64,000 bases of DNA from Streptomyces venezuelae (GCF_008642295.1 NZ_CP029190.1:5439501-5503500), one strand, 5' to 3'; shown: positions 1 through 8,640, counted from the stretch's first letter. The notes: generated by a model not told the origin, from the letters alone. Numbers and translations are program-made.

Positions 1-172
1 GCGGCTCCGGCAGGACGTCTTCCTCCGGCAGCAGCAGGTCCTCGATCGGCTTGAACGGCCGAGCCCCCGGCGGGTCCGCCGGTTCCTCGCCGTAGCCGGC
101 GACGATCGCCGCCCAGGCCGCCTCTTCGTCCAGCGGCGGGACGCCGCCCGACGGCTCCTCCTGCTCAGCCAC
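1..172 (-). CDS. Hypothetical acidic protein (partial, N-terminus only)
   Basis: Only the first 57 codons lie in the window; the gene runs off the left edge. It reads from a GTG at 172 as VAEQEEPSGG and continues as an acidic, proline-rich chain with one more ordered-looking stretch (AAWAAIVAGYGEEP, residues about 18-31). I recognise no domain. Its start overlaps the last 8 bases of the upstream esterase gene, which suggests one transcript with translational coupling. Codon use is typical of the neighbours, so the reading frame is likely real, but no function can be assigned. Confidence 0.6.
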   Translation of the reverse strand, partial: MAEQEEPSGGVPPLDEEAAWAAIVAGYGEEPADPPGARPFKPIEDLLLPEEDVLPEP

Positions 173-944
173 CGGTGCCCGCTCCCTCCCTGTCGCCGGT
201 CCCCGCGAGCCGGCCGACAAACGCAAAACTGTCCGCGAAGATCCGCTCCGCATCATGGTCCAACGTCGCGACGTGGTAGCTCTGTTCCAGCAGGGTCTCG
301 GTCACGTCCGTGGAGGACACCCGCGCCAGCACCCGCGCCGAGTCGGCCGGCGGCACCACATGGTCCTGCGGGCTGTGCAGCAGCAACAGCGGCTGGGTGA
401 CCTGCGGCAGCTCCTTGTCCACCAGCTGCAGGAACTTCCGCAGCGAGTGCGCGGCCCGGGTCGGGACCCGGTCGTACCCGACCTCCTCCGAGCCCGGCTT
501 GGCGATGTCGGAGGCGATGCCCGGCGTGGAGCGGATGACGTGCATGGCCACCGGCAGCAGGACGGCCAGCGGGTCGTGCACCTTGTTGGCCGGATTGACC
601 AGGACGATGCCGCTGATCGCGTCCCCGTGCCGGGCCGCCAGCCGCAGGGTCAGCGCGCCGCCCATCGACAGTCCGAACACGAACACCTGGCTGCACCGGT
701 CCAGCAGCTCCCGCAGGGCCCGGTCGACCTCCGCGTACCAGTCCTGCCATCCGGTGAGCTGCATGTCCTGCCACCGCGTGCCGTGTCCGGGCAGCAGCGG
801 GAGGGACACCGTCAGACCGCGCTCGGCCAGATACTCGGCCCACGGCCGCATGGACTGCGGGGAGCCGGTGAAACCGTGGACGAGGAGGACGCCGACCTCT
901 CCGCCCTCGTGGCGGAACGGCTCGGCACCGGGGAGGACGGGCAC
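165..944 (-). CDS. Alpha/beta-hydrolase, carboxylesterase / monoacylglycerol-lipase type
   Basis: A 259-residue cytoplasmic alpha/beta hydrolase. HGFTGSP (from residue 23) fits the oxyanion-hole loop, GLSMGG places the nucleophile at Ser93, HSPQDHVVP supplies the acid and SYHVATLDHD the histidine. Size and motifs match Est30-like carboxylesterases, which cleave short acyl esters; the natural substrate is not visible. The GTG start (942-944) has an AAGGAG six bases upstream. It is divergent from the acyltransferase at 1106, so the 160-base gap between them must hold both promoters, and it runs into the partial hypothetical gene at the left edge. A lipid-related role would suit the divergent acyltransferase, but that is inference. 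Confidence 0.85.
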   Translation of the reverse strand: MPVLPGAEPFRHEGGEVGVLLVHGFTGSPQSMRPWAEYLAERGLTVSLPLLPGHGTRWQDMQLTGWQDWYAEVDRALRELLDRCSQVFVFGLSMGGALTLRLAARHGDAISGIVLVNPANKVHDPLAVLLPVAMHVIRSTPGIASDIAKPGSEEVGYDRVPTRAAHSLRKFLQLVDKELPQVTQPLLLLHSPQDHVVPPADSARVLARVSSTDVTETLLEQSYHVATLDHDAERIFADSFAFVGRLAGTGDREGAGTGG

Positions 945-1105
945 CAGGATCTCCTTGATAAGGGACGGGAAAGGGGATGTTCGGGGCGGGTGCGCTGTGT
1001 GACTTCACCGTACGCGACGGGACAGGCACCGACCAGGGTCGTAGGGCGGCTCCGGGTCCGCCCAGGGGTTAAGGTCTGTTCGACGGACACAGGAAGGCTG
1101 CTCAG

Positions 1106-1855
1106 TTGATCTACGGCGCAATGAAGTTCTCCATCGGCGGTTCCCTGAAGCTCGCCTTCAGGCCGTGGGTGGAGGGCCTCGAGAACATTCCCGCGGAGGG
1201 GCCGGCGATCCTCGCGAGCAACCATCTCTCCTTCTCCGACTCCTTCTTCCTCCCGGCCGTGCTGGACCGGAAGGTCACCTTCATCGCGAAGGCGGAGTAC
1301 TTCACCTCCCCCGGCGTCAAGGGCAAGCTCACCGCCGCGTTCTTCAAGGGCGTGGGCCAGCTCCCGGTGGACCGCTCCGGCGCCCGCGGTGCCGGCGAGG
1401 CGGCCATCAAGAGCGGTATCGAGGTCATCGAGCGCGGCGAGCTCTTCGGTATCTACCCGGAGGGCACCCGCTCGCCCGACGGCCGTCTGTACCGCGGCAA
1501 GCCCGGCGGGCTGGCCCGGGTGGCGCTGGCCACCGGCGCCCCCGTGATCCCGGTGGCGATGATCGACACCGAGAAGATCCAGCCGCCCGGCAAGGTGGTC
1601 CCCAAGCTGATGCGCCCGGGCATCCGGATCGGCAAGCCGCTGGACTTCAGCCGCTACCACGGCATGGACGGGGACCGCTTCATCCTGCGCTCGGTGACCG
1701 ACGAGGTCATGTACGAGATCATGAAGCTCTCCGGGCAGGAGTACGTCGACATCTACGCGACGGCTGCCAAGCGCCAGATCGCCGACGCCGAGAAGGCCGC
1801 CAAGGACGCCGAGAAGGCCGCCAAGCACGAGGCCAAGGGCGAGAGCGCGGAGTAG
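1106..1855 (+). CDS. 1-acyl-sn-glycerol-3-phosphate acyltransferase (PlsC family)
   Basis: A 249-residue PlsC-domain protein expected to transfer an acyl chain to a lysophospholipid at the membrane. The HX4D motif is NHLSFSD (His40, Asp45), the substrate-binding motif is FGIYPEGTRSPDG, and VIPVAMIDTEK fits motif IV. The C-terminal 30 residues are an Ala/Lys/Glu-rich charged tail, common in actinobacterial members. The start is taken as TTG at 1106 because AGGAAG lies nine bases before it; ATG at 1121, in frame, is the alternative. Streptomyces has several PlsC paralogues, so this need not be the main phosphatidate synthase. The histidine kinase gene begins 34 bases downstream and may share the transcript. 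Confidence 0.85.
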   Translation: MIYGAMKFSIGGSLKLAFRPWVEGLENIPAEGPAILASNHLSFSDSFFLPAVLDRKVTFIAKAEYFTSPGVKGKLTAAFFKGVGQLPVDRSGARGAGEAAIKSGIEVIERGELFGIYPEGTRSPDGRLYRGKPGGLARVALATGAPVIPVAMIDTEKIQPPGKVVPKLMRPGIRIGKPLDFSRYHGMDGDRFILRSVTDEVMYEIMKLSGQEYVDIYATAAKRQIADAEKAAKDAEKAAKHEAKGESAE

Positions 1856-1889
1856 CGGCCGGCGGGGCGCCGCGAGGGGTGGGGGAACG

Positions 1890-3086
1890 ATGAAGCGCGA
1901 GCGCGTCGTGAGCATGTCGGTCGAGCAGCCGCTGTGGCGTGCCCTGACGGCGTACCGCGTGCTCACCATGATCTACGCCGTCCTGCTGTTCGCCTCCGCC
2001 CACCGGGAGTTCCACCGCCCCTGGCTGGCCATCGGCTATCTCACGCTGCTCGCCGTCTGGACCCTGGCCACCGTCCACAAGGTGGCCAGCGCACAGAGCT
2101 GCACCCGGCGCTTCCTGGGCATGGACCTCGCGGTGGCGCTCACCGGAATCCTGCTCACCCCGCTGGTCGACGCGCACGAGCGGATCGCGGCCGGCGGCCC
2201 CACCCTCCCCTCCATCTGGACCGCGGGCTCCGTCCTCGCCTTCGCCATCAAGGGCGGCTGGCGCTGGGCGGGTTTCGCCTCCACCTTCGTGGCCGTGGCC
2301 AACATCGTCCAGCGCGGCGAACCGACCCGGGACACCCTGCACAACGTCCTGCTGGTGTGGGTGGCCTCCATCGCCATCGGCTACGTGGTCGAGGTCGCCC
2401 GGGCCAGTGAGGCCACCCTGGCCCGCGCCCTGGAGATCGAAGCCGCCACCCGCGAGCGGGAGCGGCTGGCCCGGGACATCCACGACGGGGTCCTCCAGGT
2501 CCTCGCCATGGTCCAGCGGCGCGGCAGCGAGATCGGCGGCGAGGCCGCCGAGCTCGGCCGGATGGCGGGGGAGCAGGAGGTGGCGCTGCGCACCCTGGTC
2601 TCCAGCGGGCTGGTGCCGGCCTCCCGGATCTCCCGGGACGCGGCCCGGGGAGCCCTGGTGACGGCGGTGGAGGAGCCGGAGGAGGAGGGGGCGCAGGACC
2701 TGCGGGCCCTGCTGGCCCGGTACGCCGGACCGAAGGTGAGCTTTGCCGAGCCGGGCACCCCCGTGGTGCTGCCCGGGCCGGCCGCCCGCGAGCTGGCCGC
2801 GGCCGTGGGTGCGGCCCTCGACAACGTCCGCAGGCACGCGGGCGAGGGGGCCAGTGCCTGGATCCTGCTCGAGGACTGGCCCGACGAGGTGATCGTGACG
2901 GTCCGCGACGACGGGCCGGGCATTCCCGCGGGGCGGCTGGCCCAGGCCGAGGGCGAAGGGCGGCTCGGGGTGGCCCAGTCGATCCGCGGCCGGCTGCGTG
3001 ATCTCGGGGGCACGGCCGACCTGATCTCCGTACCGGGGCAGGGAACAGAAGTGGAGCTGAAGGTTCCGAAGGGGGACGAGCGATGA
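1890..3086 (+). CDS. MacS-like sensor histidine kinase (HisKA_3 type)
   Basis: A 398-residue membrane histidine kinase. The N-terminal 170 residues hold several hydrophobic segments (roughly 22-38, 45-62, 77-93, 110-140, 150-168) like the MacS/DUF5931 sensor region. The phosphoacceptor helix RERLARDIHDGVLQ places the phosphorylated His at 198. The ATPase part shows the N box (ALDNVRRHA) and DDGPGIP plus GRLGVAQSIRGRL. ATG 1890 follows a G-rich Shine-Dalgarno sequence; ATG 1914 is possible. Its stop overlaps the start of the response regulator by four bases, so the two form a cognate two-component pair. The signal is not evident from the sequence. Confidence 0.9.
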   Translation: MKRERVVSMSVEQPLWRALTAYRVLTMIYAVLLFASAHREFHRPWLAIGYLTLLAVWTLATVHKVASAQSCTRRFLGMDLAVALTGILLTPLVDAHERIAAGGPTLPSIWTAGSVLAFAIKGGWRWAGFASTFVAVANIVQRGEPTRDTLHNVLLVWVASIAIGYVVEVARASEATLARALEIEAATRERERLARDIHDGVLQVLAMVQRRGSEIGGEAAELGRMAGEQEVALRTLVSSGLVPASRISRDAARGALVTAVEEPEEEGAQDLRALLARYAGPKVSFAEPGTPVVLPGPAARELAAAVGAALDNVRRHAGEGASAWILLEDWPDEVIVTVRDDGPGIPAGRLAQAEGEGRLGVAQSIRGRLRDLGGTADLISVPGQGTEVELKVPKGDER

Positions 3087-3769
3087 GCAGCGAGAACGCC
3101 GTGGACGGCAGCCCGATCAGAGTGATGGTCGTGGACGACCATCCGATGTGGCGGGACGCGGTGGCCCGCGACCTCGGCGCCGCCGGGTTCGACGTGGTGG
3201 CCACCGCCGGCGACGGACCGCAGGCGGTCCGCCGGGCCCTGGCGGCCGGCCCCGACGTCCTGGTCCTCGACCTCAATCTGCCCGGTATGCCCGGAGTCCA
3301 GGTGTGCAAGGAGCTGGTCGGGGTCAACCCGGCGCTGCGGGTGCTGGTGCTGTCGGCGAGCGGCGAGCACGCCGACGTCCTGGAGGCGGTGAAGTCCGGG
3401 GCGACCGGCTACCTGTTGAAGTCCGCCGCCGCCGGGGAGCTGATCGACGCGGTGCGCCGCACCGCCGCCGGCGATCCGGTGTTCACCCCGGGCCTGGCCG
3501 GACTGGTGCTCGGCGAGTACCGGCGGCTGGCCGCCGACCCGGCGCCGGCCGCGCCCGACGAGCCGAAGGCCCCGCAACTCACCGACCGGGAGACCGAGGT
3601 GCTGCGGCTGGTCGCCAAGGGACTGTCGTACAAGCAGATCGCGGAACGACTGGTCATCTCGCACCGCACGGTGCAGAACCACGTCCAGAACACCCTGGGC
3701 AAACTGCAGTTGCACAACCGGGTGGAACTCGTCCGCTACGCCATCGAACGCGGCCTCGACGACGTGTGA
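3083..3769 (+). CDS. NarL/LuxR-type response regulator, partner of the upstream kinase
   Basis: A 228-residue response regulator. The receiver domain (12-125) has the acidic pair VVDDH, the phosphoacceptor Asp63 in VLDLNLPGMPG, and the conserved Lys in YLLKSAAAGEL. The C-terminal LuxR-type helix-turn-helix (about 160-225) contains LTDRETEVLRLVAKGLS and ISHRTVQNHVQN. It starts at an ATG inside the kinase stop (ATGA), the usual layout for co-translated partners. Target genes cannot be read from the sequence; pfkA 100 bases downstream on the same strand is one candidate, but no matching operator was found. Confidence 0.92.
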   Translation: MSSENAVDGSPIRVMVVDDHPMWRDAVARDLGAAGFDVVATAGDGPQAVRRALAAGPDVLVLDLNLPGMPGVQVCKELVGVNPALRVLVLSASGEHADVLEAVKSGATGYLLKSAAAGELIDAVRRTAAGDPVFTPGLAGLVLGEYRRLAADPAPAAPDEPKAPQLTDRETEVLRLVAKGLSYKQIAERLVISHRTVQNHVQNTLGKLQLHNRVELVRYAIERGLDDV

Positions 3770-3895
3770 GCCTTCATCCCTGCGGGTGAACCTGGTGTAC
3801 GCAACCACCCGTAATTCCACCGGAGTTGTCCGTTCGCCCCCGCGCGCTGTGACCTGAGTCTCACTAGCGTGACCGCCATGGCGAAGGGAGATTCC

Positions 3896-4924
3896 ATGAA
3901 GGTCGGAGTGCTGACCGGCGGCGGGGACTGTCCGGGGCTGAACGCGGTGATCCGCGGGGTCGTCCGCAAGGGCGTGCAGGAGTACGGATACGAGTTCATC
4001 GGCTTCCGCGACGGCTGGCGCGGCCCGCTCGACGGGGACACCGTGCCGCTCGACATCCCCGCCGTACGCGGCATCCTGCCCCGCGGCGGCACCATCCTCG
4101 GCTCCTCCCGCACCAACCCGTTCAAGCAGGAGAACGGCGTCCGCGCCATCAAGGAGAACCTCGCCAAGCACGAGGTGGACGCCCTGATCGCGATCGGCGG
4201 CGAGGACACCCTCGGCGTCGCGGCGCGCCTGTACACGGAGTTCGGAGTGCCGTGCGTCGGGGTCCCCAAGACCATCGACAACGACCTCTCGGGCACCGAC
4301 TACACCTTCGGCTTCGACACCGCGGTCGGCATCGCGACCGAGGCCATCGACCGGCTGCACACCACGGCCGAGTCCCACATGCGGGTCCTGGTGGTGGAGG
4401 TGATGGGCCGGCACGCCGGCTGGATCGCCCTGCACTCCGGGCTGGCGGGCGGCGCCAACGTCATCCTCATCCCCGAGCAGCGCTTCGACGTGGACCAGGT
4501 GTGCGCCTGGGTCACCTCCCGGTTCAAGGCGAGCTACGCCCCGATCGTGGTGGTGGCGGAGGGTGCCATGCCCACGGACGGCGACATGGTCCTCAAGGAC
4601 GCGACGAAGGACTCCTTCGGGCACGTCCGGCTCTCCGGTGTCGGTGAATGGCTGGCCAAGGAGATCGAGGCGCGCACCGGCAAGGAGGCCCGGACCACCG
4701 TCCTCGGCCATGTCCAGCGGGGCGGCACCCCGAGTGCGTACGACCGCTGGCTGGCCACCCGCTTCGGACTGCACGCGATCGACGCGGTGCGGGACGGGGA
4801 CTTCGGGAAGATGGTGGCGCTCCAGGGGACGAAGGTGGTGCGGGTGCCGATCGCGGAGGCGACGGCCAGCCTGAAGACGGTGGACCCGGAGCTGTACCGG
4901 GAGGCCGGAGTGTTCTTCGGCTGA
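3896..4924 (+). CDS. pfkA: 6-phosphofructokinase, PfkA2-like (phosphoryl donor to be checked)
   Basis: A 342-residue phosphofructokinase that commits fructose-6-phosphate to glycolysis. The start is placed at ATG 3896 (MKVGVLTGGGDCPG), with AAGGGAG about six bases upstream; an in-frame GTG at 3869 would add nine residues that break the usual N-terminus. Active-site segments include PKTIDNDLSGTDYTFGFDT, MGRHAGWIA and HVQRGGTPSAYDR. The donor loop is GGEDT rather than GGDGS, and the substrate loop has Lys (PKTIDND) instead of Gly; both are residues seen in pyrophosphate-dependent enzymes, although Streptomyces orthologues are described as ATP-dependent as far as I recall. It is convergent with the anthranilate synthase gene across 50 bases. 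Confidence 0.93.
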   Translation: MKVGVLTGGGDCPGLNAVIRGVVRKGVQEYGYEFIGFRDGWRGPLDGDTVPLDIPAVRGILPRGGTILGSSRTNPFKQENGVRAIKENLAKHEVDALIAIGGEDTLGVAARLYTEFGVPCVGVPKTIDNDLSGTDYTFGFDTAVGIATEAIDRLHTTAESHMRVLVVEVMGRHAGWIALHSGLAGGANVILIPEQRFDVDQVCAWVTSRFKASYAPIVVVAEGAMPTDGDMVLKDATKDSFGHVRLSGVGEWLAKEIEARTGKEARTTVLGHVQRGGTPSAYDRWLATRFGLHAIDAVRDGDFGKMVALQGTKVVRVPIAEATASLKTVDPELYREAGVFFG

Positions 4925-4974
4925 GCGGGGCCGTGGCGGACTGCCTGGCCGGCGCCGCTCCGGGAACACCCTGG

Positions 4975-6885
4975 TCAGCCCGGGGTGACCGGGGCCGTGA
5001 GCCCGGTCAGGAGCCCGCGGAGCAGCTCCGCCCCGCGCAGCGTGAGGACGGACTCCGGGTGGAACTGCACCCCGGCGAAGCCCGCCGCGGAGCGGAGGGC
5101 GTGGACCTCGCGGGTGTCCGGGTCGAAGGAGACCTCCACCCCCTGCTCCGCCAGCCGGTCCGCGAGCTCCGCATCGCAGGCGGCCGTGTACGTGTTGTAG
5201 AAGCCGACCACCTCCGGCGCCCCGAACAGGTCGATCCGCAGCTGTGCGCCCTGGGCCGGCTCCGCCTTGCGGACCAGCGGCAGGCCGAGCTCGGCGGCCA
5301 GCAGCTCATGGCCGAGGCAGATGCCCAGCAGGCCCCGCCGGTGCCCGGCCAGCAGGTCGGCCGTCAGCCCGCGCAGCAGCCGCATCTTCGGGTCGGCGGT
5401 GTCCGCCGGGTTCCCCGGGCCGGGGCCCAGGACGACCGGGCCGGGATGGGCCAGGGCGGCCTCCCGCAGCCCCGGGGCGTCGTAGCGGCGTACGGTCACC
5501 GTGAACCCGGCCACCCGCAGCACATGCGCCAGCATCGCGGTGAAGGTGTCCTCGCCGTCCACCACCAGCGCATGGCCGGCGGGCTCCGTCGGCCGGTCCT
5601 GCATCCGCAGCCAGAACGGGGCCAGGTCCGCCCGCCGCGCGGCCAGTGCCGCCCGTACCCGGGGGTCGTCGGCCAGCCTGCCGGCCCCCTCACGGGCGGG
5701 CCGCGGCGCGGCCGGGCGGACCCCCAGCGCGGCCAGCACCCCCGCCGCCTTGGCATGGGTTTCGGCCACTTCTCCGGCCGGATCGGAGTGCCGGACCAGG
5801 GTGGCGCCCACCCCCACCCGCAGGGTGCCGTCCGCCGCGATGTCGGCGGTCCGGATCAGGATGGGGGAGTCCAGGGTCTGGGCCCCGGCGGCATCCCGCC
5901 CCAGCAGGGCCAGCGCCCCCGCGTAGTAGCCGCGCCCGCCCGCTTCGTACCGCCGGATCACCCGGCAGGCGTTCTCCACCGGCGAGCCGGTCACGGTGGC
6001 CGCGAACATGGTCTCCCGCAGGACCTCCCGCACGTCCAGGGAGGACCGTCCGCGCAGCTCGTACTCCGTGTGCGCCAGGTGCGACATCTCCTTCAGCCGC
6101 GGCCCGACCACCACCCCGCCGCGATCGCCGACCGTGCACATCATCTTCAGTTCCTCGTCGACCACCATGGAGAGCTCCTCGGTCTCCTTGGGGTCCGCCA
6201 GGAAGGACAGCAGCGAGTCGGCCGTGGGCCCGCCGGCCGGATAGCGGTAGGTGCCGCTGATCGGGTTCATCACCACGGTGCCGCCGGACATCCGGACGTG
6301 TACCTCCGGGCTGGCCCCCACCAGCGTCCGCGTGCCGGTGTGCACCACGTACGTCCAGTACGCACCGCGCTCGGCCGTCAGCAGCCGCCGGAACAGGGCG
6401 AGTGCGTCGGCCCGGCCGAACCCGTCGATCCGGCCCCGGTAGGTGCGGCGGATCACGAAGTTCGCGCCCGCGCCGCGGCCGATCTCCTCCTCGATGACCC
6501 GTTCGACGGTGGCCGCGTACTCCTCGTCGCCGATGTCGAAGCCGCCGTCGGTGACGCCGACCGGATGGCCGGGCAGGGCGGCCAGCACCTCGGCGAGCGG
6601 GAACTCGTACGCCTCCTCGGCGGCCAGCACGCTCAGCGGGGTGCCGTCGTCCACCGCCTCGAAACCGCGCTCGCGGATCTGCCGGAACGGGACCAGGGCC
6701 AGGCTGGGCAGCTCGCCGACCGGCAGGCCGGCCAGCAGCCCGGCCTCGTGGACGGGGCCGAGGAGCAGCTCGACGGTGTCGTGGTCGCGGCCCGGGGTGC
6801 GCCGCCGCAGCAGTGCGAAGGGCGGGCCGTCGGGGTCGAGGAGCCGGCCGACCTGACAGAGGGCGGATGCGGTGCGGACGATCAT
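4975..6885 (-). CDS. trpE: Fused anthranilate synthase (TrpE-TrpG fusion)
   Basis: A 636-residue fusion that makes anthranilate from chorismate and glutamine. The N-terminal chorismate-binding domain (about 1-415) carries MNPISGTYRYPAGG, EELKMMCTVGDRGG, FAATVTGSPVENACR and GVGATLVRHSDP. The C-terminal glutamine amidotransferase (about 440-630) has the GPGPGNP loop, the nucleophile Cys in LLGICLGHELL and the His-Glu pair in GVQFHPES. PhzE-type aminodeoxyisochorismate synthases share this architecture, but the Trp-rich attenuator upstream points to tryptophan synthesis. ATG 6885 has AAGGAA nine bases upstream. Expression should be controlled by the leader peptide and terminator at 6938-7059. 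Confidence 0.9.
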   Translation of the reverse strand: MIVRTASALCQVGRLLDPDGPPFALLRRRTPGRDHDTVELLLGPVHEAGLLAGLPVGELPSLALVPFRQIRERGFEAVDDGTPLSVLAAEEAYEFPLAEVLAALPGHPVGVTDGGFDIGDEEYAATVERVIEEEIGRGAGANFVIRRTYRGRIDGFGRADALALFRRLLTAERGAYWTYVVHTGTRTLVGASPEVHVRMSGGTVVMNPISGTYRYPAGGPTADSLLSFLADPKETEELSMVVDEELKMMCTVGDRGGVVVGPRLKEMSHLAHTEYELRGRSSLDVREVLRETMFAATVTGSPVENACRVIRRYEAGGRGYYAGALALLGRDAAGAQTLDSPILIRTADIAADGTLRVGVGATLVRHSDPAGEVAETHAKAAGVLAALGVRPAAPRPAREGAGRLADDPRVRAALAARRADLAPFWLRMQDRPTEPAGHALVVDGEDTFTAMLAHVLRVAGFTVTVRRYDAPGLREAALAHPGPVVLGPGPGNPADTADPKMRLLRGLTADLLAGHRRGLLGICLGHELLAAELGLPLVRKAEPAQGAQLRIDLFGAPEVVGFYNTYTAACDAELADRLAEQGVEVSFDPDTREVHALRSAAGFAGVQFHPESVLTLRGAELLRGLLTGLTAPVTPG

Positions 6886-6937
6886 TCGGAGCGGTTCCTT
6901 CCGGTAAGGGAGGGAGGAACGGCCCGCGGAAAGCAGA

Positions 6938-6960
6938 AAGGCCGCCCCTCGGGCGGCCTT
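6938..6960 (-). terminator. trp attenuator hairpin
   Basis: On the minus strand AAGGCCGCCC and GGGCGGCCTT form a perfect 10-bp stem with a 3-base loop, followed by TTTCTGCTTT. It lies 25 bases after the stop of the Trp-rich leader peptide and 52 bases before the anthranilate synthase start. This is the position expected for the terminator of a tryptophan attenuator. Confidence 0.85.
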
Positions 6961-6984
6961 CGCGTCGGTTTCGGGAACGCGCAG

Positions 6985-7059
6985 TCAGTGGGCCGCCGGA
7001 TAAGCGGTCCACCACCAGTCCAGGCAGGTCTGGCAGGTCTGGTTCGGGTGCGCGAACAT
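6985..7059 (-). CDS. trpL: Trp leader peptide (24 residues, three consecutive Trp)
   Basis: A 24-codon ORF from ATG 7059 to TGA 6985 that begins MFAHPNQTCQTC and contains Leu-Asp-Trp-Trp-Trp, ending PAAH. Three adjacent TGG codons followed by a strong terminator and then anthranilate synthase are the signature of ribosome-mediated attenuation; a Trp attenuator before a fused anthranilate synthase has been described in Streptomyces venezuelae. An AGGG lies about ten bases before the ATG. When charged tRNA-Trp is scarce the ribosome should stall on the Trp run and favour an antiterminator. The sequence also has a QTCQTC repeat of unknown meaning. Confidence 0.88.
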   Translation of the reverse strand: MFAHPNQTCQTCLDWWWTAYPAAH

Positions 7060-7160
7060 GCCGCAGACCCTACACCGGCGGCGGTGTGACCTGACAGACA
7101 TGCGTCTCACGTTGTGGGCGGCGGGCCGGACTACCGCATTCAGCCCGTAGTGTTTACAGG

Positions 7161-8516
7161 GTGACCGTGAACGCTGAAACCCAAGCCCCCGCCGCCAAGG
7201 CGACCTGGCGAGACCTTCCCGCGGCGCAGCAGCCTTCGTACCCCGATGCCGAGGCTCTGCGCGCTGTCGTCGCGGACCTCGAGTCGTATCCTCCGCTGGT
7301 TTTCGCCGGAGAGTGCGATCAGCTGCGCGCCCGTCTGGGAGCCGTCGCCAAGGGCGAGGCGTTCCTTCTCCAGGGTGGCGACTGCGCCGAGGCCTTCGAT
7401 GCCGTGTCCGCCGACCACATCCGCGCCAAGCTGAAGACCCTGCTCCAGATGTCGGCCGTCCTGACCTACGCGGCCTCGGTGCCGGTGGTCAAGGTCGGGC
7501 GTATCGCCGGCCAGTACTCCAAGCCGCGCTCCAAGGACACCGAGACCCGCGACGGCGTGACCCTGCCGACCTACCGCGGTGACTCCGTCAACGGCTTCGC
7601 CTTCACCGAAGAGGCCCGTGTCCCGGACCCCGAGCGGCTGAAGCGGATGTACCACGCCTCCGCCTCCACCCTGAACCTGGTGCGTGCCTTCACCACCGGT
7701 GGCTACGCCGACCTGCGCCAGGTGCACGCCTGGAACCAGGACTTCGTGAAGTCCTCTCCCTCCGGGCAGCGCTACGAGCAGCTCGCGCGGGAGATCGACA
7801 ACGCGCTGAACTTCATGAAGGCCTGTGGCACCGACCCGGCCGAGTTCAAGGCGGTGGAGTTCTACGCCTCGCACGAGGCGCTGCTGCTCGACTACGAGGG
7901 TGCGCTGACCCGCACCGACTCGCGGACCGGCAAGCTGTACGACACCTCCGGGCACATGGTCTGGATCGGTGAGCGCACCCGCCAGCTGGACCACGCCCAC
8001 ATCGAGTTCTGCTCGCAGATCGCCAACCCGATCGGTATCAAGCTGGGCCCGACCACCACGGTGGACGAGGCGCTGACCTACATCGACCGGCTGGACCCGG
8101 AGCGGCAGCCGGGCCGGCTGACCTTCGTGGTCCGGATGGGCGCGGACAAGGTCCGTGACCGGCTGCCCGAGCTGGTCGAGAAGGTCACCGCCTCCGGTGC
8201 CACCGTGGCCTGGGTGACCGACCCGATGCACGGCAACACCTTCGAGGCCGCCTCCGGCCACAAGACCCGCCGCTTCGACGACGTGCTCGACGAGGTCAAG
8301 GGCTTCTTCGAGGTCCACAAGGCGCTGGGCACCCACCCGGGCGGCATCCACGTCGAGCTCACCGGTGACGATGTCACCGAGTGCGTGGGCGGCGGCGACG
8401 AGATCTTCGTCGACGACCTGCACCAGCGCTACGAGACGGCCTGCGACCCGCGGCTCAACCGCAGCCAGTCCCTGGACCTGGCCTTCCTGGTCGCGGAGAT
8501 GTACCGCGACCAGTAG
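7161..8516 (+). CDS. aroH: 3-deoxy-D-arabino-heptulosonate 7-phosphate synthase, class II
   Basis: A 451-residue class II (plant-type) DAHP synthase that condenses phosphoenolpyruvate and erythrose-4-phosphate, the first step of the shikimate pathway. Recognisable segments are LLQGGDCAEAFD, VGRIAGQYSKPRS, CSQIANPIGIKLGPTTT, WVTDPMHGNT and the metal/substrate-binding GTHPGGIHVELTGDDVTEC. The length matches the family. GTG 7161 is used; GTG 7167 is better spaced from the AGGG at 7158 and would remove two residues. It is divergent from the trp leader, so the roughly 100 bases between 7060 and 7160 drive two aromatic-pathway transcripts. No leader peptide is seen on this side. Confidence 0.95.
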   Translation: MTVNAETQAPAAKATWRDLPAAQQPSYPDAEALRAVVADLESYPPLVFAGECDQLRARLGAVAKGEAFLLQGGDCAEAFDAVSADHIRAKLKTLLQMSAVLTYAASVPVVKVGRIAGQYSKPRSKDTETRDGVTLPTYRGDSVNGFAFTEEARVPDPERLKRMYHASASTLNLVRAFTTGGYADLRQVHAWNQDFVKSSPSGQRYEQLAREIDNALNFMKACGTDPAEFKAVEFYASHEALLLDYEGALTRTDSRTGKLYDTSGHMVWIGERTRQLDHAHIEFCSQIANPIGIKLGPTTTVDEALTYIDRLDPERQPGRLTFVVRMGADKVRDRLPELVEKVTASGATVAWVTDPMHGNTFEAASGHKTRRFDDVLDEVKGFFEVHKALGTHPGGIHVELTGDDVTECVGGGDEIFVDDLHQRYETACDPRLNRSQSLDLAFLVAEMYRDQ

Positions 8517-8545
8517 GCGCGGATCAGTAGGTGTGTTCCTACGAG

Positions 8546-8580
8546 CTGTGGGGCGTGGATCTGTGATCCGCGCCCCACAG
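8546..8580 (+). terminator. Rho-independent-type terminator after aroH
   Basis: CTGTGGGGCG and CGCCCCACAG pair as a 10-bp stem, extended by GGATC/GATCC around a short loop. It lies 30 bases after the aroH stop. There is no long T-run, which is usual in Streptomyces. Confidence 0.75.
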
Positions 8581-8621
8581 TCGTCTTCAGGCCTTTTAGG
8601 CCACCCTAAGTTTGGGTAAGG

Positions 8622-8640
8622 TTAGGTAAGCCTCACCGAA
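8622..8640. promoter_or_regulatory. Iron box (DmdR1/IdeR-type operator)
   Basis: TTAGGTAAGCCTCACCGAA matches 15 of 19 positions of the actinobacterial iron box TTAGGTTAGGCTAACCTAA. It lies 46 bases upstream of the bacterioferritin-ferredoxin start, so bfd is probably repressed when iron is plentiful. The preceding bases (AAGGTTAGG) give a second partial half-site. Confidence 0.8.

Noticed and set aside
4648..7089. Long plus-strand frame opposite the anthranilate synthase gene
   Set aside because: Antisense shadow; the minus-strand fusion has all catalytic residues and an attenuator.
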